Below, piece after piece: positions 27,167-37,531 of a DNA stretch of 64,000 nucleotides. Source of the DNA: CAZPZR01 sp964591105. GTDB lineage: Bacteria > Bacillota > Clostridia > Lachnospirales > Lachnospiraceae. Each line of letters opens with the position of its first letter. Position 1 is the stretch's first letter. The stretch spans positions 1-64,000 of the forward strand of contig CAZPZR010000002.1 in assembly GCA_964591105.1 (NCBI GenBank). Reading direction: 5' to 3'. Below the pieces are notes generated by a model that saw nothing but the letters and a program-made list of their open reading frames with translations, did no database searches and was not told where the DNA came from. The position numbers and the translations under genes were made by a program.

Positions 27167-28166
27167 GTGTAAGAAAATGCTGGTGGCCAGTTTAGGAATT
27201 CTATTTTTCATTGGTGGATTACAAAACGTGAGGAATATAGAATCCATGCAGTTGCAGGTGTTTGTACCGGAAAATCTGTCGTGCACTGGAACAGAAGCGA
27301 AACAGTTTGTAGAGGATTTTCAAGAACAATATCAGACAGAAATTGCAGTGTGTATGCTGAATAAAAAAACAACTGCTGAGAATACGATACTTGAAAATAC
27401 TGTGGAAGCAGAAGAGGTTCGATATGCTGGAATCCCTGATTTGGCAATCCGGGGCGGAAATTATATCCAGGAAGATGGGGAAAAGTTGTGTTATATAGAC
27501 AAAAATACAGCGAGTGAATTATATGGAAGCATGGAGATAAAAGGACAAAAGATTACATTAGACGGAACAGAATATACAATTGAACGAGTGCTTTCGAATG
27601 CAACGCCAATGATTGCTGCTCCAATGGATGATGACATCTTGTATGAGATTGACGAGATCCGTATCAGAAAAAATAATCAGATGAGCATGAAGATGTTGGA
27701 ACAAACATTAGAGGTTCAGTACGGAATTACTGGAAAATGTATGAATATAGAATTCCTAGTATGGTTGAATAAACTGGTATTCGCATTCGGAATCGCGTTA
27801 GCCTTCCTTCTGTTACTTAAAGTCAGCAAAGAAACTATCGAGTGCAGAAATAAAACAGTTGAAGAATGGGGCAAATATATAGTTACAGGTTTAATTGTGT
27901 GTGCATTGATTTTTATTGTATGCAAGATGTTGGCTTTCCCATCAAGCATGACCATGCATAAAATATCTGAATTTGAATTGTGGAAAGAAGAGTTTTATCA
28001 GTTGAAAGAGGATTGGCACAATATACTGAGGCTTTGCAATAGCTCGGTGATGGTAGAAATTATGGATTCTTTTATAAAAGCTTTTTTATATGGAGGAGGT
28101 GTGATTACTGCTTTTGGATATTTGAACGGGATGGAAGAAATGGGTATTTCAAAGAGAGGTGACTAG
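27156..28166 (+). CDS. MacB-like membrane protein with periplasmic-core domain, no ATPase
   Basis: A 336-residue protein. One N-terminal helix is followed by about 170 outside residues that resemble the MacB periplasmic core domain (the IPDLAIRGGNYIQEDGEKLC block, then IDKNTASELYG and a DGTEYTIERVL strand). Three helices close the protein. This is the outline of a short FtsX-type permease. The ATG at 27156 overlaps the adaptor gene by 11 nt with GAGGCGAG upstream. With the HlyD-like protein it would form a MacAB- or YknXZ-like pair, but no ATPase is encoded nearby. The similarity is from visual pattern only; a structure-based search should settle it. Confidence 0.65.
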   Translation: MKNKCKKMLVASLGILFFIGGLQNVRNIESMQLQVFVPENLSCTGTEAKQFVEDFQEQYQTEIAVCMLNKKTTAENTILENTVEAEEVRYAGIPDLAIRGGNYIQEDGEKLCYIDKNTASELYGSMEIKGQKITLDGTEYTIERVLSNATPMIAAPMDDDILYEIDEIRIRKNNQMSMKMLEQTLEVQYGITGKCMNIEFLVWLNKLVFAFGIALAFLLLLKVSKETIECRNKTVEEWGKYIVTGLIVCALIFIVCKMLAFPSSMTMHKISEFELWKEEFYQLKEDWHNILRLCNSSVMVEIMDSFIKAFLYGGGVITAFGYLNGMEEMGISKRGD

Positions 28167-28178
28167 CTATGAAGAAAA

Positions 28179-28343
28179 ATGGAAAATTCTATTAAATATG
28201 AATGGGGAAGAGAAGTTGATGATAGTTTCAAATTATGGCATTATTATTGAGGATTCATTGATGAAGCACTTCCAGAGCAAGAAGTGATAGACCTTTGTGG
28301 TGTGGATTGCATGGATTTGGTAGCTTCAGAACTGATAGAATAA
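28179..28343 (+). pseudogene. Small degraded ORF at the end of the transporter cluster
   Basis: An ATG at 28179 reads 23 codons to a TGA at 28248-28250, then the same frame continues openly for 31 codons to TAA at 28341. The second part (ALPEQEVIDLCGVDCMDL region) looks like coding sequence. A good ribosome-binding site (GAGAGGTGA) lies upstream, though it may instead serve an 8-codon ORF at 28169. It may be a small gene of about 54 codons broken by a nonsense mutation. I do not recognise a family. The remaining interval to uvrB (28344-28592) holds a terminator, a promoter and a leader. Confidence 0.35.
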
Positions 28344-28366
28344 AATGTGAAAATTTTGTGTGAGAC

Positions 28367-28398
28367 ATATAGGGGGATTCGTGCCCTCTATATTTTTT
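28367..28398 (+). terminator. Rho-independent terminator after the transporter cluster
   Basis: A 10-bp stem (28367-28376 with 28384-28393, one G-U pair) and a 7-nt loop are followed by a run of T. Confidence 0.8.
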
Positions 28399-28408
28399 AT
28401 GCTAATTG

Positions 28409-28592
28409 TGGTATACTATTATCGTATGCCCTGATGAATTGTCCGAGAAGTTTGGGTTGTGCTGATTCGTGTTACATAGTATCTCGGTGTGGGCTGCACT
28501 CTATAAAGCTTTGCTCGAATATGTTTTTATGTGAGCAAGCTCCCAACAAGCATTTCGGCTCATCTTTGCATGGATTTCAGGAGGTTCAAATC
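28409..28592 (+). promoter_or_regulatory. uvrB promoter and structured 5' leader
   Basis: Extended -10 TGG-TATACT (28409-28417), then a leader of about 170 nt before the uvrB ATG. It can pair GCCC 28428-28431 with GGGC 28491-28494 and CCGAGA 28443-28448 with TCTCGG 28482-28487, and forms a second hairpin around GCTC 28512-28515 / GAGC 28532-28535. No T-run follows and no known riboswitch class was recognised. Confidence 0.4.
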
Positions 28593-30575
28593 ATGGATAA
28601 ATTCATATTACACTCCGAATATAAACCTACTGGTGACCAGCCACAGGCAATCGAACAGCTTGTCAAAGGTTTCCAAGAAGGCAATCAATGTCAGACACTA
28701 CTCGGAGTTACGGGCTCTGGTAAGACTTTTACCATGGCAAACGTTATCGAACAGTTAAATAAACCAACACTCATAATCGCTCACAATAAAACTCTGGCAG
28801 CTCAGCTCTATGGGGAATTCAAGGAGTTCTTCCCGGAGAATGCGGTGGAGTATTTTGTATCCTACTATGATTATTACCAGCCGGAAGCATATGTACCGTC
28901 TTCGGATACGTACATTGCGAAGGACTCAGCGATTAATGATGAGATTGATAAGCTCCGCCATTCTGCAACGGCAGCATTGTCAGAGCGAAGAGATGTAATT
29001 ATCATTGCCAGTGTGTCTTGTATTTATGGATTAGGTTCTCCGATTGATTATCAGGAAATGGTTATCTCCCTGAGACCTGGTATGATCAAAGACCGAGATG
29101 ATGTGATTCGAAAATTGATTGAGATTCAGTATGACCGAAATGAAATGGATTTTAAACGTGGAACATTTCGCGTGCATGGAGATGTATTAGAAGTATTTCC
29201 AGCATATTCAGAAAAAGTAGCATTTCGAATTGAATTTTTTGGAGACGAAGTGGACAGAATTACAGAGATTGATGTACTCACTGGCGAGATTATAGATGAG
29301 ATAGGTCATGTAGCAATTTTTCCAGCGTCTCATTATGTAGTTTCAAAAGAAAATATGGAAAGAGCGATTCAAGAGATTGAAGTAGAATTGGAAGAACAGG
29401 TGCGCTTCTTCAAAGGAGAAGGCAAGCTTTTGGAGGCACAGCGTATTTCGGAGCGTACCAATTTTGATATAGAGATGATGCGAGAAACTGGCTTCTGCTC
29501 AGGAATTGAGAATTATTCCAGACATTTAACAGGATTGCAGCCGGGGCAGCCTCCACATACGTTGATTGACTATTTCCCAGATGATTTCATTATGATGATT
29601 GATGAGTCACATATGACGATTCCGCAGGTGGGTGGTATGTATCATGGTGACCAGTCACGAAAATCAACACTTGTAGAATATGGTTTTCGACTTCCGTCAG
29701 CGAAGGATAACCGTCCATTGAGTTTCGACGAATTCGAGATGAAGATCAATCAAGTGATGTTTGTTTCAGCTACACCTGGAAAATACGAAGAAAGTCATGA
29801 ACTTTTGCGTGCGGAACAAGTGATTCGACCAACAGGTCTTCTGGATCCGAAGGTAGAAGTAAGACCAGTAGAAGGTCAAATTGATGATTTGATTTCAGAA
29901 GTAAATCAGGAAATTTCCAAAAAGCACAAGATATTAATTACAACGTTGACGAAACGTATGGCAGAAGATTTGACAGATTATATGCGTGAACTTGGAATTC
30001 GCGTGAAGTATTTACACTCAGATATAGATACATTGGAGAGAACAGAGATTGTACGCGACATGCGTTTGGATGTTTTTGACGTATTAGTTGGAATTAACCT
30101 TTTGCGAGAAGGGTTGGATATTCCGGAGATTACATTGGTAGCAATTTTGGATGCAGATAAGGAAGGATTCCTGCGTTCTGAGACTTCTTTGATTCAGACA
30201 ATTGGACGAGCTGCGCGTAATGCAGAAGGTCGTGTGCTGATGTATGCAGATAATATGACAGATTCTATGCGAAATGCGATTGAGGAGACGGAGCGTCGAA
30301 GAAGTATTCAGATGAAATACAACGAAGAGCATGGAATTACACCGCAGACTATTCAGAAAGCAGTAAGAGATCTAATCAGTATATCGAAGAAAGTGGCAGC
30401 AGAAGAGCTGCGCTTGGAAAAAGATCCAGAATCTATGAGCGAAAAAGAATTGAAGAAATTGATCAACGAAGTTGAGAAGAAGATGAAAAAAGCTGCTTCA
30501 GAACTTAATTTCGAAGCGGCAGCAGAGTTAAGAGATAAGTTGATTGAACTGAAAAAAGTATTGCAGGATATGTAA
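28593..30575 (+). CDS. uvrB: Excinuclease ABC subunit B
   Basis: DNA-damage-verifying helicase of nucleotide excision repair, loaded by UvrA and followed by UvrC incision. With the start at 28593 (CAGGAGG site, about 8 nt) the protein is 660 residues, a normal length. Walker A GVTGSGKT is at residues 38-45, the beta-hairpin region [10 protein letters not shown] near residues 92-101, and a C-terminal UvrC-binding (UVR) motif around [13 protein letters not shown]. An open frame extends to 28347 but lacks family similarity and a ribosome-binding site. uvrA follows 27 nt later. No convincing LexA box was found. Confidence 0.98.
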   Translation: MDKFILHSEYKPTGDQPQAIEQLVKGFQEGNQCQTLLGVTGSGKTFTMANVIEQLNKPTLIIAHNKTLAAQLYGEFKEFFPENAVEYFVSYYDYYQPEAYVPSSDTYIAKDSAINDEIDKLRHSATAALSERRDVIIIASVSCIYGLGSPIDYQEMVISLRPGMIKDRDDVIRKLIEIQYDRNEMDFKRGTFRVHGDVLEVFPAYSEKVAFRIEFFGDEVDRITEIDVLTGEIIDEIGHVAIFPASHYVVSKENMERAIQEIEVELEEQVRFFKGEGKLLEAQRISERTNFDIEMMRETGFCSGIENYSRHLTGLQPGQPPHTLIDYFPDDFIMMIDESHMTIPQVGGMYHGDQSRKSTLVEYGFRLPSAKDNRPLSFDEFEMKINQVMFVSATPGKYEESHELLRAEQVIRPTGLLDPKVEVRPVEGQIDDLISEVNQEISKKHKILITTLTKRMAEDLTDYMRELGIRVKYLHSDIDTLERTEIVRDMRLDVFDVLVGINLLREGLDIPEITLVAILDADKEGFLRSETSLIQTIGRAARNAEGRVLMYADNMTDSMRNAIEETERRRSIQMKYNEEHGITPQTIQKAVRDLISISKKVAAEELRLEKDPESMSEKELKKLINEVEKKMKKAASELNFEAAAELRDKLIELKKVLQDM

Positions 30576-30602
30576 AGATTTTAAATAACAGAAGAGGGAA
30601 GC

Positions 30603-33446
30603 ATGAAGGATAATAACGAAAAGAAACAATTTATAACCATTCGCGGAGCGAACGAGCACAATTTGAAGAATGTAAGCCTTAAGATTCCACGAAATGAATT
30701 GGTAGTTTTGACAGGGCTAAGTGGATCTGGAAAATCTTCACTGGCTTTCGATACGATTTATGCAGAAGGACAAAGAAGATATATGGAGTCATTGTCTTCC
30801 TATGCGAGGATGTTCCTGGGGCAGATGGAGAAACCGGACGTAGAAAGTATTGAAGGGCTTTCACCGGCAATTTCTATTGACCAGAAATCAACCAACAGGA
30901 ATCCACGTTCCACGGTGGGAACAGTGACTGAAATCTATGATTATTTTCGTCTATTGTATGCAAGAATTGGAATTCCACATTGTCCAAAGTGCGGACGTGA
31001 GATTAAGAAGCAGACGGTTGATCAGATGGTAGACCAGATTATGGAACTACCGGAGCGCACCAAGATTCAACTTTTGGCACCAGTTGTGCGTGGGAGAAAA
31101 GGAACACATGCGAAACTGTTAGAACGTGCAAAAAAGAGTGGATATGTAAGAGTCAGAATCGATGGAAATATGTACGAACTGTCCGAAGAGATTTCTTTAG
31201 ATAAGAACTTGAAACATAATATTGAAATCATTGTGGATCGTCTGGTTGTCAAAGAAGGAATTGAAAAACGTTTGACGGATTCTGTGGAAAATGTACTTCA
31301 TTTAGCGGAAGGATTGATGATTGTTGACATTATTGGCGGAGAGCCAATCAACTTTAGTCAGAGTTTTTCTTGTCCGGATTGTGGAATCAGTATTGAAGAA
31401 ATTGAGCCAAGAAGTTTCTCGTTCAATAATCCATTTGGAGCCTGCCCGGAATGTTTTGGCTTGGGATATAAGATGGAATTTGACGAAGATTTGATTATTC
31501 CTGATAAAAAGTTGAGTATCAATGAAGGTGCAATTACTGTTATGGGATGGCAATCCTGTACAGATAAGAAAAGCTTTACGTATGCGATTTTAGATGCGCT
31601 TACAAAAGAATATGGATTTTCTCTTGATACTCCATTTGGAGAATATCCGAAAGAAATTCACGATGTTTTAATTCATGGAACGGATGGACGTGAAGTGAAG
31701 GTGTACTATAAAGGCCAGCGTGGAGAAGGAATCTATGATGTTGCGTTTGAAGGAATTATAAAGAATGTAGAACGACGTTACAAAGAAACTTCTTCAGAGG
31801 TGATGAAGGCGGAATATGAAGAATTCATGAGAATTACGCCATGTCGTAAGTGTAAGGGACAGCGATTGAAAGAAGGAGCACTGGCGGTAACAATTGGAGG
31901 GAAAAACATTGCAGAAGTAACAGAGCTGTCTATTGAAAATCTTCAGAAATTTATGAATGAATTGGAATTGACGAATCAGCAAACTTTAATTGGCGGACAG
32001 ATTTTGAAAGAAATTCAGACACGCATTCAGTTTTTGATGGATGTGGGATTGGATTATTTGACATTATCACGTGCAACTGGCTCTCTTTCTGGAGGGGAAG
32101 CGCAGAGAATCCGACTTGCAACACAGATTGGTTCTGGGTTGGTAGGAGTGGCATACATTTTGGATGAACCAAGTATTGGACTTCATCAAAGAGATAATGA
32201 CAAATTGCTTGGGACATTAAAGCATTTGCGTGATTTAGGAAACTCCGTTATCGTAGTAGAACATGATGAAGACACGATGCGAGAAGCGGATCACATTGTG
32301 GATATAGGACCAGGTGCCGGAGAACACGGTGGAGAAATTGTCGGAGAAGGAACTGCAGAGGAGATTATGGCAAATCCGAATTCCATTACTGGAGCATATT
32401 TGAGTGGAAAACTTAAGATTCCAGTTCCGGAAGTGAGGAAAACACCGAGTGGATGGTTGGAAATTACAGGAGCAGCAGAGAATAACTTGAAAAATATTTC
32501 TGTCAAAATTCCAACCGGAGTTTTGACATGTGTGACCGGAGTTTCTGGTTCGGGAAAAAGTTCTCTTGTTAACGAAATTTTATATAAGAAATTAGCCCGT
32601 GAACTGAATCGTGCGCGTACGATTCCAGGAAAACACAAAGAAATTAAGGGAATCGAACAACTGGACAAAGTAATTGCCATCGATCAGTCACCGATTGGAC
32701 GTACTCCTCGTTCGAATCCAGCAACTTATACAGGTGTATTTGATATGATTCGTGATCTTTTTGCTGCTACTTCAGAAGCAAAAGCAAGAGGATACAAGAA
32801 AGGACGTTTTAGCTTTAATGTGAAAGGAGGCCGCTGTGAAGCATGTGCGGGAGATGGAATTCTCAAGATAGAGATGCACTTTTTGCCAGATGTATATGTG
32901 CCTTGTGAGGTTTGCCATGGAAAACGGTATAACCGAGAAACCTTGGAGGTAAAATACAAGGGAAAGAGTATTTATGATGTACTCAACATGACAGTAGAAG
33001 AGGCCATGCATTTCTTTGAAAATGTGCCAAGTATTCGAAGAAAGATGGAGACGCTCTATGATGTGGGTCTGTCTTACATTCGTCTGGGACAGCCATCAAC
33101 GCAGCTTTCCGGTGGGGAAGCACAGAGAATTAAGCTTGCAACTGAGTTGAGCAAGCGTAGTACTGGAAAGACGATTTACATTCTGGACGAACCAACAACC
33201 GGGCTTCATTTTGCAGATGTGCACAAACTGACAGAAATCTTAAATCGTCTGGCAGCCGACGGCAACACGGTGGTAGTTATAGAGCATAACCTAGATGTAA
33301 TTAAGACGGCCGATTATATCATTGATATGGGACCAGAAGGCGGAGATAAAGGTGGAACAGTGGTGGCTCAGGGAACCCCAGAGGAAATAGCAGAAATTCC
33401 GACATCTTACACAGGAAAATATATTCGCCACATGCTTGAGAAGTAA
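30603..33446 (+). CDS. uvrA: Excinuclease ABC subunit A
   Basis: Damage-sensing ATPase of nucleotide excision repair. The 947-residue product has both ABC modules: first P-loop GLSGSGKSS near residue 38, second GVSGSGKSS in the C-terminal half, each with its LSGGEAQRI signature ([11 protein letters not shown] and [11 protein letters not shown]). Cys pairs of the zinc modules are visible ([29 protein letters not shown]). It is co-transcribed with uvrB, as in most Firmicutes. A GAGGGAAG site precedes the ATG. No clear terminator follows. Confidence 0.98.
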   Translation: MKDNNEKKQFITIRGANEHNLKNVSLKIPRNELVVLTGLSGSGKSSLAFDTIYAEGQRRYMESLSSYARMFLGQMEKPDVESIEGLSPAISIDQKSTNRNPRSTVGTVTEIYDYFRLLYARIGIPHCPKCGREIKKQTVDQMVDQIMELPERTKIQLLAPVVRGRKGTHAKLLERAKKSGYVRVRIDGNMYELSEEISLDKNLKHNIEIIVDRLVVKEGIEKRLTDSVENVLHLAEGLMIVDIIGGEPINFSQSFSCPDCGISIEEIEPRSFSFNNPFGACPECFGLGYKMEFDEDLIIPDKKLSINEGAITVMGWQSCTDKKSFTYAILDALTKEYGFSLDTPFGEYPKEIHDVLIHGTDGREVKVYYKGQRGEGIYDVAFEGIIKNVERRYKETSSEVMKAEYEEFMRITPCRKCKGQRLKEGALAVTIGGKNIAEVTELSIENLQKFMNELELTNQQTLIGGQILKEIQTRIQFLMDVGLDYLTLSRATGSLSGGEAQRIRLATQIGSGLVGVAYILDEPSIGLHQRDNDKLLGTLKHLRDLGNSVIVVEHDEDTMREADHIVDIGPGAGEHGGEIVGEGTAEEIMANPNSITGAYLSGKLKIPVPEVRKTPSGWLEITGAAENNLKNISVKIPTGVLTCVTGVSGSGKSSLVNEILYKKLARELNRARTIPGKHKEIKGIEQLDKVIAIDQSPIGRTPRSNPATYTGVFDMIRDLFAATSEAKARGYKKGRFSFNVKGGRCEACAGDGILKIEMHFLPDVYVPCEVCHGKRYNRETLEVKYKGKSIYDVLNMTVEEAMHFFENVPSIRRKMETLYDVGLSYIRLGQPSTQLSGGEAQRIKLATELSKRSTGKTIYILDEPTTGLHFADVHKLTEILNRLAADGNTVVVIEHNLDVIKTADYIIDMGPEGGDKGGTVVAQGTPEEIAEIPTSYTGKYIRHMLEK

Positions 33447-33454
33447 ATTCCCTC

Positions 33455-33483
33455 TTTCCATTTTTCGGAAATTTGATTATAAT
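33455..33483 (+). promoter_or_regulatory. Promoter for mreB-recD2-comF
   Basis: TTTCCA (33455-33460), a 17-nt spacer, consensus TATAAT (33478-33483), 77 nt before the mreB start. Confidence 0.6.
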
Positions 33484-33559
33484 GGTACGTGCACAAATGG
33501 GTAGATAGAAAGTAACGAATGATGATAGAGAGATAGATAATCGTGAAAGGGGACTAAGA

Positions 33560-34549
33560 ATGTCAGTAGATATTGGGATTGATTTAGGTACTGCCAGTGT
33601 TCTTGTGTATGTGAAAGGAAAAGGGGTTATTCTAAAAGAACCTTCCGTGGTAGCATACGATCGAGATACGAATGCAATCAAAGCAATTGGAGAAGAAGCC
33701 AGATTGATGCTTGGAAGAACACCAGGGAATATTGTGGCAATTCGTCCGTTGCGAAAAGGTGTGATTTCCGACTATACAGTGACAGAGAAGATGATCAAGT
33801 ACTTTGTACAGAAGGCGATGGGGAGACGTACGCTGAAAAAACCGGTCATCAGTATTTGTGTGCCAAGTGGAGTGACAGAAGTTGAGAGAAAGGCAGTAGA
33901 AGAAGCAACATTTGCAGCCGGGGCAAGAGATGTGAATTTGATTGAAGAGCCAGTGGCAGCAGCAATTGGTGCTGGACTTGATATTTCTAAGCCATGTGGA
34001 AACCTGATTGTAGATATTGGTGGAGGTACTACGGACATTGCAGTAATTTCGCTGGGAGGAGCTGTAGTCAGTGAATCGATTAAGCTTGCTGGTGATGATT
34101 TTGATGAGGCAATTGTTCGCTATATGCGTAAAAAACATAATCTTCTGATTGGTGAGAGAACAGCAGAAGATATAAAGATTAAAATTGGTACAACGTATCA
34201 GTTAGTAGAAGATGAGACTATCGAAGTAAGAGGTAGAAATCTGGTAACAGGATTGCCAAAGACTGTTACCGTAAGTTCTTCTGAGACGGAACAGGCACTT
34301 CGAGAAACGACAGGACAGATTGTAGAGGCAATTATCAGTGTACTGGAACGCACACCACCGGAACTTTCCGCAGATATTCTGGATCGAGGAATTGTACTGA
34401 CTGGAGGAGGAGCGCTTCTTCGAGGCTTAGAAGAGATGATTGAAGAAAGAACTGGAATCAATACAATGACAGCAGAAGAACCGATGAAGGTTGTTGCTAT
34501 TGGAACGGGACAGTTTGTTGAATTTATGAGTGGGCGAAAAGAATTCTAA
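33560..34549 (+). CDS. mreB: Rod shape-determining protein MreB/Mbl
   Basis: Actin-like cytoskeletal ATPase that guides side-wall peptidoglycan synthesis. The 329 residues include phosphate-1 IDLGTAS, phosphate-2 VDIGGGTTDIAVIS and the adenosine motif TGGGALLRGLEEM. An AAAGGGGA site precedes the ATG. mreC and mreD are not adjacent, so this looks like an Mbl-type or relocated copy; the two cannot be told apart with certainty here. Its stop overlaps the recD2 ATG by one base, coupling shape and repair genes. Confidence 0.95.
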   Translation: MSVDIGIDLGTASVLVYVKGKGVILKEPSVVAYDRDTNAIKAIGEEARLMLGRTPGNIVAIRPLRKGVISDYTVTEKMIKYFVQKAMGRRTLKKPVISICVPSGVTEVERKAVEEATFAAGARDVNLIEEPVAAAIGAGLDISKPCGNLIVDIGGGTTDIAVISLGGAVVSESIKLAGDDFDEAIVRYMRKKHNLLIGERTAEDIKIKIGTTYQLVEDETIEVRGRNLVTGLPKTVTVSSSETEQALRETTGQIVEAIISVLERTPPELSADILDRGIVLTGGGALLRGLEEMIEERTGINTMTAEEPMKVVAIGTGQFVEFMSGRKEF

Positions 34550-36759
34550 TGGAAAAGATTAAAGGATACGTAGAACATATTGTGTATCGCAACGAAGAGA
34601 ATGGATACACGGTGTTTAACCTGAACAACGCAGATGGAGATCTTACATGTGTTGGAAAGTTTCACTATATTGAAGAAGGAGAACTTCTGGAACTGACGGG
34701 AGAATATACGATTCATAAGATGTATGGAACGCAGCTTCAGGTTACTTCTGCAGAAGTATGTGCACCGGAGGATGTTGTTTCTATTGAACGTTACCTTGGC
34801 TCGGGTGCAATCAAAGGTGTTGGAAATGCACTGGCTGGTAAGATTGTGAAAAAATTCCGGGAAGATACCTTTCGAATCATTGAAGAAGAGCCAGAGCGAC
34901 TGGCAGAAATTAAAGGAATCAGTGAGCGCAAGGCAAGAGAAATCGCGATTCAGGTAGCAGAGAAAAAGGATATGCGAGATGCCATGCTGTATTTACAAAA
35001 GTACGGGATTGCAACAACGCTTGCTGCACGAATTTATCAACATTACGGGCAGAATGTATATCGCGTGATTGAAGAAAATCCGTATCAACTTGCTGATCAT
35101 GTAGCAGGTGTGGGATTTAAAACAGCAGATGAAATCGCTGCGAAGGTTGGAATTCATACAAACTCGGATTTTCGTATTCGCAGTGGTATTTTTTATACAT
35201 TGCTTCAGAGTGTCAATGATGGACATATCTATTTGAAGCAGGAGACGCTTTTGTGGAAAGCAGGAGAACTTCTTGGGGTACGCATTGAACATGTGGAAAC
35301 ATATTTGATGGACCTTGCAATTGAGAAAAAGATTGTTGTAAAGGAAGCGGAGGATGGTATAAGAGTTTATGCGGCTCAATATTATTATATGGAGCTGAAT
35401 ACGGCAAAGATGCTCCACGACTTGAATATTCATTATGATCTGGCAGATGTTGTGTTAAAACATCGGATCAGTTCCATTGAAAAAAATACGGATCTGGTGT
35501 TGGATGACATGCAGAAGATGGCAGTTATGGAAGCTGCGAGAAATGGAGTTACCATCTTGACGGGTGGTCCGGGAACAGGAAAGACGACAACCATCAATGC
35601 GATGATTCATTTCTTCGAAAGTGAAGGTATGGATATTTTCCTTGCAGCACCGACAGGGCGTGCGGCGAAGAGAATGGCTGAAGCGACTGGATATGAGGCA
35701 CAGACGATTCACCGATTACTGGAGGTGAATGGGAATCCAGAAGAAGAGACGAGAAATGGATTTCAGAGAAACCAGGAGAATCCGCTGGAGGCGGATGCAA
35801 TTATCGTAGATGAAATGTCTATGGTAGATTTGCCATTGATGTATGCACTGCTGGATGCCATTGTGCCAGGAACCAGGGTTGTGTTCGTAGGAGATGGCAA
35901 TCAGCTCCCAAGTGTTGGACCGGGAAGCGTATTGAAAGACATGATTGATTCCGGATGTTTTCCGACAGTAAAACTTACGAAGATTTTCCGACAGGCTGGA
36001 GAAAGTGACATTGTTATAAATGCTCATAAGATTCAGCGTGGAGAACCAGTCGTATTAGATAATAAAAGTATGGATTTCTTCTTCCTGAAGAGACAGGATC
36101 CGAATGTGATTATCAGTGTTCTGATTACACTAATTCAGAAGAAACTACCGCCATATGTTGATGCGAAGCCATATGATATTCAGGTGCTGACTCCAATGAG
36201 AAAAGGGTTGTTGGGAGTAGAGAGACTGAACCGCATTTTGCAAGAATATCTGAATCCGTCTGAAGATGGAAAGAAAGAAAAAGAGTATGGTGACCGAATT
36301 TTCCGAGAAGGAGATAAGGTCATGCAGATAAAAAATAATTATCAACTGGAGTGGGAAGTTGCAACAAAATATGGAATGACGATAGACAAGGGACTTGGAA
36401 TCTTCAATGGAGATATGGGGATTATCCGTACAATCAATACATATGAAGAGACTGTGACTGTGGAATTTGATGAACACAGACTCGTGAAATATCCATATAA
36501 CTTGCTGGAAGAACTAGAACTTGCCTATGCAATTACCATTCACAAGGCACAGGGGAGTGAGTACCCCGCAGTTGTGATTCCGCTGTTGCAGGGACCGCGT
36601 CAATTATTCCATCGTAATTTGATCTACACGGCTGTTACGAGAGCTAGAAAGTGCGTAACACTTGTGGGAAGTGATGCAGTTTTTCAACAAATGATTCAGA
36701 ATACGAATGAACAAGAGAGAAATACAAGTTTATCAGAGCGAATCAAAGAACTGATGTAA
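34549..36759 (+). CDS. recD2: ATP-dependent RecD-like DNA helicase (RecD2)
   Basis: Superfamily 1B 5'-3' helicase of the RecD2 type, working outside RecBCD. The 736-residue protein has the N-terminal OB-like and helix-hairpin-helix region (AIKGVGNALAGKIVKKF, GVGFKTADEIAAKVG), Walker A GGPGTGKTT near residues 340-348, the DEMSMVD Walker B, and the C-terminal motif VI region YTAVTRARKCV. Its ATG overlaps the mreB stop (TAATG), and comF starts immediately after its TAA. All helicase motifs are intact. Confidence 0.95.
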   Translation: MEKIKGYVEHIVYRNEENGYTVFNLNNADGDLTCVGKFHYIEEGELLELTGEYTIHKMYGTQLQVTSAEVCAPEDVVSIERYLGSGAIKGVGNALAGKIVKKFREDTFRIIEEEPERLAEIKGISERKAREIAIQVAEKKDMRDAMLYLQKYGIATTLAARIYQHYGQNVYRVIEENPYQLADHVAGVGFKTADEIAAKVGIHTNSDFRIRSGIFYTLLQSVNDGHIYLKQETLLWKAGELLGVRIEHVETYLMDLAIEKKIVVKEAEDGIRVYAAQYYYMELNTAKMLHDLNIHYDLADVVLKHRISSIEKNTDLVLDDMQKMAVMEAARNGVTILTGGPGTGKTTTINAMIHFFESEGMDIFLAAPTGRAAKRMAEATGYEAQTIHRLLEVNGNPEEETRNGFQRNQENPLEADAIIVDEMSMVDLPLMYALLDAIVPGTRVVFVGDGNQLPSVGPGSVLKDMIDSGCFPTVKLTKIFRQAGESDIVINAHKIQRGEPVVLDNKSMDFFFLKRQDPNVIISVLITLIQKKLPPYVDAKPYDIQVLTPMRKGLLGVERLNRILQEYLNPSEDGKKEKEYGDRIFREGDKVMQIKNNYQLEWEVATKYGMTIDKGLGIFNGDMGIIRTINTYEETVTVEFDEHRLVKYPYNLLEELELAYAITIHKAQGSEYPAVVIPLLQGPRQLFHRNLIYTAVTRARKCVTLVGSDAVFQQMIQNTNEQERNTSLSERIKELM

Positions 36760-37470
36760 GTGAATATTTTACGTAAAATAAAACAATTTCTATGGCCGGA
36801 GATTTGCCCGTTCTGTGGAAAAGTCCATAGAGCGGGTATCTGTCTGGGCTGTCAAAAATTGCTGAATGATCTAAAAATACAAGAACCGAGATGCTTGAAG
36901 TGTGGGAAACCAATTCGGTATCATGAGAAAGAATATTGTCATGATTGCCAGAATACACAGCACTATTTTGAACAAGGGAAATCTTTGTGGCTTCATAAGT
37001 CACCGGTGAACCAGTCGATTTATCAATTTAAATATCACAATCAAAGAGAATTTTCAAAATATTATGCCAAGGCACTGGCGGACGCTTATGCAAGTGATGT
37101 GAAAAGATGGAAACCAGATGTATTGATTCCGATTCCGCTTCATGCCAGAAGGAGAAGAAAACGAGGATACAATCAGGCTGAATTACTTGCGAAAGAATTA
37201 AGTAAATATTTGAAAATTCCGGTGGATTCCAAAACGGTGAGAAGAGTACGTTATACAAATCCACAGAAAAAAATGGATCATAGCAAACGTAAGTCAAATC
37301 TAAAGAGGGCATTTTCTGTGAAACCATTCCCAGCAAGAGTGAAAACAGTACTATTGATTGATGATATTTACACGACTGGAAATACGATAGACGCTGTTGC
37401 AATGGAATTAAAGAAAAAAGGTGTAGAAAAAGTTTATTTTTTGACGATTAGTATTGGACAAGGTTATTAA
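36760..37470 (+). CDS. comF: ComF family protein (phosphoribosyltransferase-like)
   Basis: A 236-residue competence-type protein. It opens with a zinc-finger-like block (CPFCGKVHRAGICLGC, then CLKCGKPI and CHDCQNTQ) and ends in a phosphoribosyltransferase fold with the PRPP loop VLLIDDIYTTGNT near residue 205. In naturally competent bacteria ComFC helps import DNA. The GTG start directly follows the recD2 stop and lacks a strong ribosome-binding site, so it likely depends on coupling. Being next to recD2 suggests a shared DNA-uptake or repair context. No ComFA helicase is adjacent. Confidence 0.9.
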   Translation: MNILRKIKQFLWPEICPFCGKVHRAGICLGCQKLLNDLKIQEPRCLKCGKPIRYHEKEYCHDCQNTQHYFEQGKSLWLHKSPVNQSIYQFKYHNQREFSKYYAKALADAYASDVKRWKPDVLIPIPLHARRRRKRGYNQAELLAKELSKYLKIPVDSKTVRRVRYTNPQKKMDHSKRKSNLKRAFSVKPFPARVKTVLLIDDIYTTGNTIDAVAMELKKKGVEKVYFLTISIGQGY

Positions 37471-37483
37471 TGTTCGTTATACT
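37455..37483 (+). promoter_or_regulatory. Promoter for the membrane-protein/cdaA operon
   Basis: TGGACA (37455-37460), inside the 3' end of comF, a 17-nt spacer, TATACT (37478-37483). It lies 49 nt before the 131-residue ORF. Confidence 0.6.
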
Positions 37484-37531
37484 AAAAAGGACGACTAGTT
37501 TTCCGTCGAATTCAAAATGTCGAGGTGAAGC

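Noticed and set aside
28428..28460. Hammerhead-ribozyme-like CTGATGA in the uvrB leader
   Set aside because: The required GAAA and the third stem are not in place.
28512..28530. Possible LexA box (CGAATATGTTT) before uvrB
   Set aside because: The half-sites are spaced one base short and the second half does not match the palindrome.
28347..28592. N-terminal extension of UvrB by 82 residues
   Set aside because: Family proteins begin at the [17 protein letters not shown] region, and a strong ribosome-binding site precedes that ATG.
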